From Apium graveolens (Eukaryota > Streptophyta > Magnoliopsida > Apiales > Apiaceae), in the NCBI RefSeq assembly GCF_009905375.1, contig NC_133650.1, positions 61,147,628 to 61,211,627 of the forward strand: 64,000 nt of DNA. Direction: 5' to 3'. The position numbers and the translations under genes were made by a program. The notes below the pieces were generated by a model. That model worked only from the letters and a program-made list of their open reading frames with translations. It was not told the DNA's origin and did not search any database. Of the stretch, positions 58,235-64,000 are shown piece by piece (position 1 is the first letter of the stretch; each line of letters starts with the position of its first letter).

Positions 58235-58833
58235 CGTCACAAGAGTAATTAGGTTCAAAACAAAGAAAACTAGCATCCACGTTACAACGAAATAAAGAAT
58301 CACAAGAAAATATGCTTCAACTTCGTTGCAGTGTGCTAAAACGGTCTTCTTCCTTTTCTCCTTCGCTCCTTGCTTAATACAACGATCCCCCCTTGTGAAA
58401 ACGTCTCTAAATCTACTTATATAATAGTCCCATAAAACTCAGATTACATAGAAGTTGGAAGCCAAACAGAAGTAGAAGTCTAAAATAATTTATCAAAATT
58501 CCCGACCCTGCGCGGCCGCTCAGCATAGCTGAGCGGGCGCTCAGCTTTTTGCGCGACCGCTCAGCATAGCTGAGCGGGCGCTCAGGACCCTACTGGAAAA
58601 TTCCTGAGTTTGCTCCGTTTCTTCGCTGCAATCTGCCCCTTTCTTTCCTCTCGCAATGCTGAACACATGCCAAGGCTTATTCTTGATGATTACTCCTCCG
58701 AAATGCAACTAATACCCTGAAATGCACAAACACTAGAAAAACGCATCAAATACACAAAATACTTGATTTCAAGACACCAATTTAAGCTATTTTAAGACGT
58801 TCTAAGTTGTATAAAATGCCACTTATCAATCCG

Positions 58834-59313
58834 CTAACTAACGCTCGTTACATGGGTATTATTATATAAGTCTTTTGGGACCTCATTCATTGCACGGTCA
58901 AATAAGCATCTTTGTTATGTGTTCAATAATAGTGTGAATCCTTATATAACTCTAGTAGGAAGGAGGTGTTGTGAGTCATTATTCATTTAACGTTTATTTT
59001 GTTTATAAACTTGTGCTTGTTTTATGATAAATAAGTTATGGTTATTGATCTAGTATTGAGAGTATATTTGTTAAGAATCCACACACGCACGTTTCTGTTT
59101 TGTGAGTTGCTTTGTGGGGTTTATTTGAACTCTGTTTTAAGTCATTGCATTCTTAGAGGCATTATATTGTTGGTTGGTTATGGTTATTCTGAGGGGATCG
59201 ATTGCATTATCATTTAGTTGCATTTTCACGTAGTTGCATTCATGCATTAGTTTATTTTGTAGTTTTGAGTCTGTTTATGCTTGAGGACAAGCATCGATTC
59301 AAGTTTGGAGGTG
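58834..59313 (+). other. H non-coding stretch and polypurine tract
   Basis: This continues 41953 of H after the G insertion. Its reverse complement resembles 43414-43870 of G. It ends 'gaggacaagcatcgattc' and AAGTTTGGAGGTG (59301-59313), the polypurine tract before the LTR. No gene is seen. Confidence 0.85.
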
Positions 59314-60750
59314 TGATAAGTGGATTTTATATCTACTTGGAACGCTTCATTACATGCTTAAGTTGGTGTTTTGGACTCAAGTTATTGGTATTTTTTATGT
59401 ATTTTTGTGTTAGGGGATTACAGGCATTAGTTGGATGAATCAATGAGCATTTTAAAGAAATATATTGAAAAGAGATCAGAATTGGAAGCCTAGGCCATGT
59501 TCATGTTGAGAGCATATCGATAGCTTCGCGTGGACTGTTGATTCGCTGAAATCTGATGAACGGAACTCAAAATACAGCCAAAGTAAGGAAAATGCAGAAA
59601 AGTACGGTGGCACGGCGCGTCCGCGCGGGAGAGCGGGGTGGCCGCGCCAGATGTCAGAGAAGCTGCGCGCCCCTGCGGGAGAGTGGGGCGGCCGCGCCGG
59701 GTGTCTGGGCCAGAATCTTGTTTCGAGTCTGTTTTGAAGAATTAGCGAGTCCAGGTTGTCCAGAAGCCTATATAAGCCAATAATAATTTATTTTTAAGAA
59801 GAAGGAGCCAAAGGAGAGCATTGAGAAGACCTAGAGAGCACAAGATGGCTACGGAGAAGAAGACTTTTGTATTCTTCAATATAGTTGATATTTTGGATGC
59901 TTGTTTTCGATTTGTCTTTGAACCCTAGTACTCGTATATTGTTTATTGTCATGTTTTTATTGGAACCCATGGTGACGATGAGTTCGATTATGAACTAGTC
60001 ATTGTTATGGGTTTCTAACGGATTTATTTATGGGTTTCAATAGTTAATTGTTTCAAATCCTTTGTGTGTGGTGATTTATGATTTCCTAGTTTGGTTGTGC
60101 TTATTCGACTTTGATGCGTAGCTAACATCTAAGATTGTTTTTAATCTCTATTGAAGCGACAGTGAATATAGAGGTTTAGAACTTGCCATGCTAGCATAGT
60201 TTTACGTATAAATTGACATGCATAATTTGTGGGTAATTTTAACCATCTTATTCACCCTATGTAATCACGATAGATAACTTGCTCTTAAACCATTATATTT
60301 TCAATCTTTATAGACATATAGGGACTAAGTATAATTGGTGTCTATTCAACTTCTATCTTAACTGTGGATGTTTGATAGTAGGGTATACGTATAACAAAAG
60401 TTAGCGTATACTAGTTTCGTGTTATCTGATTAGTTGTCATTACCATCGCATGCTAGGGTTAAAGACATATACTTTGAATGAAGTATTTAATGAAGTTAGA
60501 ATCACATATTTATTCTCATACAAGTAATTAAATCGTAATTCTCTTAGTTAATGTTATTTAGTATAATCTCTTAGTTAAATCAAAACTCAAACTGTTACCT
60601 GTCTTAACATTGAACGATAATCATACATTGTTGCATAAGTGCAAAATCTGAACTTAACCTAAACCGATTCTCTGTAGGAACGAACTTGACTTATATCTTA
60701 TACTACTTGTGATCGCGTACGCTTGCGTGTATTTTCGCGTTAAAATTACA
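59314..60750 (+). repeat. H 3' LTR
   Basis: The LTR starts TGATAAGTGGATTTTATA and ends about TAAAATTACA (1437 bp), homologous to the G LTR over the later half (TTTGTGGGTAATTT..., TCTTTATAGACATATAGGG). A GC-rich doublet of about 40-bp units lies at 59611-59706 and a TATA box (TATATAAG) at 59769-59776. A 75-codon frame over the GC block (59556-59783) is an effect of base composition. The exact right end is less certain than the left. Confidence 0.85.
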
Positions 60751-61358
60751 GCGAACAGCAAGTAACCTGGAAGGGAAATTTCTCTAAGGAAAATTCTACT
60801 CTACTTTACATGGTTGCAAGTAACTTACGAGGGGTGAAATTGGCTAAGGAAAAAACCACATGTGATGTTCTGGTCACAAGTAAGTGACAAGAAGAGGTTC
60901 TACTTGTGGTTGCAAGTAAAGTACCAACCATGGAATTACTAGGTCGCAAGTAACTACTTGGTAATTATTGTTAAGTACAAATACAGCAATTGAAATGGTT
61001 TGTGTGGATAAAATGATGCCACATGTCCAATACAGATTGAAGACTACAAAAGAAGCAAATGAATGTAAAGTTTTTTGGTTATCTTCTTCAGCTACCAGAA
61101 AGTGTATTACGGGAGCTCCATTAAAGACTTCATTTATTAAGCTTGTAAACACAAAGTTGTGCTGCTGAATTTATTGTAGCTAATCAATTCATTGATTAGA
61201 TTGTAGTGACCTCAAGGGTTATATTCATAAAATAATATATTCCTCGAATTGTTTTGTGTCTATTTTGATTCCGTACATATAACGAAGAAATTGTAACGAA
61301 TCGAAAAATATTATAGGTATCATATTCAACCCCCTTCTACGATACTTTGGGACTAACA
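60751..61358 (+). repeat. J: 3' part of another LTR
   Basis: It ends TTCAACCCCCTTCTACGATA and then TTTGGGACTAACA, the same form as the end of the F LTR (TTCAACCCCCCTTCTAC, GGGACCTAACA). No primer site follows, so this would be a solo LTR or the 3' LTR of an element whose left part lies beyond H. The first part contains repeats of 'gcaagtaac' (60770, 60828, 60951) of unknown meaning. H was probably inserted into it. Confidence 0.6.
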
Positions 61359-62084
61359 CTTACCGAATGGAAATTAGTGAGTAAGAATGAACAAAAGTAA
61401 GAAATCCCCCAAATTAGCTCTCCAATTTGACAAAAGTGGTAAAAATGAAAGTTTGATCGTTTAGGGTTTTTAAACTGCAAGTACAGTCCTTCCGCGCATA
61501 ATATACGCGGAACGGGAAGCCTTTGCACGTTTAATAACCGCGGAAGTCGTCCTTTCCACAAATATTATGTGCGGACCGGGTATTTTTTTTAAATCCTGGC
61601 CGTTGGATCCAGGGAGTGATGTGTTGGATAAACGTTCCCTGACACATGATTTTCCGGGAACATGACCATGTTTAGAATTATATTCCCGTTCATGTTCCCT
61701 AATTCTTTTTATGCCTAAGATCCGAAATTGTCTTGTGCATTCCATTTAAATATATTTATGTGACACCACTATTTCAGAAACTTAAGGGAGGTTTTACCTC
61801 GTAGCCCCTTATCATCTGTCTGTATTAGTCACTCAAAGGAGGGTATCTGAATTTGATTAAGAACTGCAGGGAAATCAAAATAGACAAACACCAGAATATT
61901 TGTTCCCATTTTCCATGGTAACTTGACATGGTATTACAAAATTATAGAAACTTCTCAGCAGATATCCGCTAATTATATAAATACTATGCTTTCAGCAAAT
62001 CACTAAAACCAACATAAATTGCTCTTCATTGGTCTGTTTTAATCTTATCTCCTTATTTTTCACCAAAACTTTGTGTAACCAAGC
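61359..62084 (+). promoter_or_regulatory. Upstream region of the PR-10 gene
   Basis: This is the only sizeable stretch not clearly part of an LTR element. It holds the palindrome-like TCCGCGCATAATATACGCGG (from 61491) and a diverged relative (TCCACAAATATTATGTGCGG, from 61554). These may belong to an old repeat, not to the promoter. The TATA box is listed separately. I cannot name any transcription-factor site with confidence. Confidence 0.5.
61974..61980 (+). promoter_or_regulatory. TATA box of the PR-10 gene
   Basis: TATATAA in 'aattatataaatac' lies 105-111 bp before the ATG at 62085. A start of transcription about 30 bp downstream would give a leader of about 75 bases, normal for this family. 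Confidence 0.7.
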
Positions 62085-63224
62085 ATGGGCATCGCAAGTT
62101 TCACTGATGAGTACACTTCCCCTATCGCTCCATCAAGGATCTTTAGGGCCTCTATTCTCGACTCTCATAATTTGATTCCAAAACTCTTTCCATAAGGCAT
62201 CAAGAGCATCGAACTGATTCAGGGTGATGGAGGTGCTGGAAGCATCAAGCAGATTAACTTCATTGATGGTTAGTTCTAGGGCTGCGAAAAACCGAACCAA
62301 AACCGAAAAACTAAACCGAACCGTGCTAAATCGGTTCGGTTCGGTCCTAAATTTTTCAGAAATTCAGTCTATTCGGTCCAGACCGAATAGACCGAAATAA
62401 AATTCGGTTCGGTTCTTTTCACAAATATTTCGGTCCGGACCGAATAGACCAAATCATAAATACTATAATTTTGTATTATATATTTTACATATATCTTAAA
62501 AATTATAATCAAAATTTTTAATTTGTAATTATTTTTATGGAGCATTAGAACACTATATATCACATTACTTTAATTATATTTTAAAATTTATAATTTGTGA
62601 TTTAATTTTTAATGCAATTTTATTTTTGAAAAACATTTCGGTCTATTCGGTCCAAAACCGGACCGATTCGGTCCGGTCCATAATATAACTTCGGTCCGGT
62701 TCGGTCCAAGAAAAAATGACTATTCGGTTTTTCGGTCTATTCGGTTCGGTCTGGTTTTGGACCGAACCGACCGAATGCTCAGCCCTAGTTAGTTCATTTA
62801 ATCGTGCTTATGATTGCTTGTACATTTTCATGAATAAACATATACATGCATATTGATTGTAGCAAAGCATGTCTAATGATATACTATATGGAAACTTCAA
62901 TATTACTCATGCAGGTCACAATTTTAATAGTGTGAACTACCACATCGACGAGCTCAGTGAAGACAAGTACACTTATAACTATATGTTGTTAGAAGGTGAT
63001 GCCTTAGTGGAAAATCTTTAAAAAAAACCTATGAGGTCAAGTTTGAGTCATCGCCTAGCAGTGGTACTATCTCTAAGGTGATAAGAAAGTATTACACTAA
63101 AGGGGACATACTCAAGGAAGAGGATATCGAGGCGGGAAAGGAAAAAGTTCTGATGATGTCAAAGTTGTTAAATCCGTTAACATATATAATAATATTATAT
63201 AACTTGATAGTTTCATTATTATAA
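62085..63224 (+). pseudogene. PR-10/Bet v 1-type gene, disrupted
   Basis: Exon 1 is 62085-62268, exactly 184 bp as is usual for this family, starting MGIASFTDEYTSPIAPSRIF and ending in the glycine-loop region GDGGAGSIKQI. The intron runs from GTTAGT at 62269 to AG at 62914. Exon 2 starts at 62915 (NYHIDELSEDKYTY, later KYYTKGD). PR-10 proteins are small cytosolic proteins with a hydrophobic ligand pocket, often induced by stress. Three lesions: TAA at codon 37 (62193-62195), where the family usually has Gln; TAA at 63019-63021 beside a run of eight A; and a frame change in that run. The last 20 or so usual residues have no match. The stops make a full protein unlikely. An intron MITE is described separately. 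Confidence 0.88.
62277..62787 (+). mobile_element. hAT-type MITE in the PR-10 intron
   Basis: This is a 511-bp element with ends TAGGGCTG...CAGCCCTA and a perfect 8-bp TSD gttagttc (62269-62276, 62788-62795). TAGGG-type ends and an 8-bp TSD fit hAT elements. The outer parts are dense in CGGTTCGGT and CGGTCCGGACCG-type repeats in both orientations, and the middle is AT-rich. No transposase is encoded, so it depends on one supplied elsewhere. The TSD is the 5' splice site itself. Confidence 0.9.
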
Positions 63225-63233
63225 TAGTTACCT

Positions 63234-64000
63234 TGTTAGGATATTTTCCTTTAGAACATGACATGTTAATAATACTACATCTACACAAGAAATACGGAAG
63301 AATAAAGACAAGGCAAATACAAAGAATCAGAAGATTAAAAGAAGGCCTGAAGTCTGTCTACAGGTCACTAAAAGAAGTTCATTAATATGATCTTGCCTCA
63401 GTGAAGAATAAAGGTTAAAGACTTTCAGGGTTTCAGAAATGTTGAAGATTTAGTATACAAGTGCTACCAGAAGATTTCAGTATATTAGCATTGATTGAAG
63501 ATAGACAGTGTTTGAAGTATAGGAATCTGAAAAATTGAAGACAGAGTATAGACAGAGGTTAATGAAGATGTTGTCTTAAGTACCAGAAAGGATTCCAATG
63601 AAAGTACATCTGTTTATTGATAGTTAGTGTTCGAAGCGATAAAGTTGAGGCAAACTTAACAATTTAATCAAGGCTATAATACGAAGACCTGAATCGGGGT
63701 TAGTCGTCTGTAAACCAGACCAGTTGCACTAGGCGTTAATAGCTTGTGAAAGGAATCTGGGTATTATTTATAGAAAAATTGTTAAGTTGAGGAACGTACT
63801 TGGATTGAACATTTATCTGTTAAAGTACGAGAAGTGGTGTGCGAGGTATACAGCTAAACAGCTCAAGGGACTGGCAAAGCTCAAAGTTTAATTATTAAAT
63901 TAAATAAATTTATTTAATGTATTTTAATATAATTTATTTAATAAACTTAAAATGATTTATTTTATAAAATTTAAATAAGTTTATTTTATAAATCTAAATT
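63234..64000 (+). repeat. K: start of a probable LTR, runs out of the window
   Basis: It starts TGTTAGGATATTTTCC after the PR-10 remnant. Its style resembles the first half of the F LTR: phrases such as 'gatcttgcctcagtga' and 'gtaaaccagac' have near matches at 8010-8180 ('gatcatgcctcagtga', 'catgaaccagac'), followed by an AT-rich tract with repeated taaattt (63890-64000). I therefore infer a Sirevirus-like LTR. The other end is outside the window. The left border is a guess from the TG and the loss of PR-10 similarity. Confidence 0.55.

Larger units (their letters stand above)
41954..58828 (-). mobile_element. Element G: full-length Athila-type gypsy
   Basis: G lies on the - strand, has the TSD atccg (41949-41953, 58829-58833), and both LTRs are exactly 1446 bp once E2 is removed. 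From right to left: 5' LTR, primer site, gag, protease, reverse transcriptase/RNase H, integrase, spacer, extra ORF, non-coding stretch, polypurine tract, 3' LTR. Every gene has stops or shifts. It also carries a gag duplication with a CACTA piece and a 58-bp tandem duplication. By eye the LTRs differ at about 1-2%. Gag of the 'IQSSILHPAIQANTFEIKPG' type, the primer site and the extra ORF fit the Athila lineage. Confidence 0.93.
53354..58828 (-). repeat. G 5' LTR, split by E2
   Basis: The two parts (53354-54210 and 58240-58828, plus the duplicated cgtca) add up to 1446 bp and match the 3' LTR. TATA box: TATATAAG, + 58416-58423. GC doublet: 58510-58585, with one change (gcgcgacc for gcgcggcc) in the second unit. 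The intact version of the E2 site is seen in the 3' LTR near 42805. Confidence 0.95.
40784..60750 (+). mobile_element. Element H: Athila-type gypsy, outer host element
   Basis: The + strand parts in the window are the end of the extra 3' ORF (40784-41203), a non-coding stretch (41204-41953, continued at 58834-59301), a polypurine tract, and the 3' LTR (59314-60750). They are related to the matching parts of G but clearly diverged. B broke the ORF and G broke the non-coding part. The rest of H should lie left of the window. The 5 bp after the LTR are gcgaa; the partner TSD is not available. Confidence 0.85.

Noticed and set aside
59556..59783. 75-codon GC-rich frame in the H LTR
   Set aside because: It overlies the GC doublet and the TATA box of the LTR. 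GC-rich sequence has few stop codons.
60751..61358. J and K as the two LTRs of one element around the PR-10 gene
   Set aside because: The 5 bp outside them do not match (cttac and tacct), J has an LTR end and K an LTR start in the same orientation with a host gene between them, and no primer site or polypurine tract is present.
61470..61745. 91-codon - strand frame upstream of PR-10
   Set aside because: No motif, no start context and no partner; it runs across the palindromic modules. Probably chance.
62369..62563. 64-codon - strand frame in the MITE
   Set aside because: AT-rich chance frame; it does not resemble a hAT transposase.

Overview
The window is a nuclear stretch from a flowering plant, most likely a eudicot. 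Almost all of it is a deep nest of LTR retrotransposons. Right of the nest lies one broken ordinary plant gene, a PR-10/Bet v 1-type gene. The window has plant Ty1/copia Sirevirus-type and Ty3/gypsy Athila-type elements, tRNA-Met and 'TGGTGCCGCTGCCGGGG' primer sites, CACTA and hAT remnants and a 184-bp PR-10 first exon. No tRNA or rRNA gene, CRISPR array or prokaryotic operon was seen.

Nesting, inferred from 5-bp target duplications (TSDs) and from host reading frames that resume across each insert: the outermost element is H (Athila-type, + strand, 40784-60750, left part outside the window). H was entered by B (Sirevirus-type, - strand, 811-40783) and by G (Athila-type, - strand, 41954-58828, TSD atccg). 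B was entered by A (Sirevirus-type, - strand, 3566-28719, TSD aggtt) and by C (a different copia, + strand core, 28816-35426, TSD gcata). A was entered by E1 (4892-16901, TSD tcttg), a TG...CA element that looks like a solo LTR of about 4.5 kb. E1 was entered by F (non-autonomous Sirevirus-like copia, + strand, 7825-15287, TSD agttt). The 5' LTR of G was entered by E2 (54211-58234, TSD cgtca), a second E copy of 4.0 kb. A third E piece (E0, 1-810) abuts the broken end of B. A CACTA end piece sits at the junction of a duplicated gag segment in G.

Right of H come an LTR remnant (J), a short non-element interval with a TATA box, the PR-10 pseudogene with a hAT-type MITE placed at its 5' splice site, and the start of another LTR-like sequence (K).

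Coding state: only the pol of A (1119 codons), the gag of F (743 codons) and the first 863 codons of the extra ORF of A are long and open. All other element genes carry stops, frameshifts or deletions. The elements are therefore mostly relics, though LTR pairs still differ by only about 1-2% by eye, so many insertions are fairly young.

The most interesting signal is regulatory. Elements A/B and G belong to different superfamilies. In both, the spacer between pol and the extra 3' ORF repeats the design of that element's own LTR: a family-specific palindromic module, then a TATA box, then an ATG about 100 bp further on. In A/B the same CGACGGAT/ATCCGTCG module also occurs inside gag, pol and the extra ORF, where it is translated. 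This suggests a separate internal promoter for the extra ORF in both superfamilies, but the sequence alone does not prove it.
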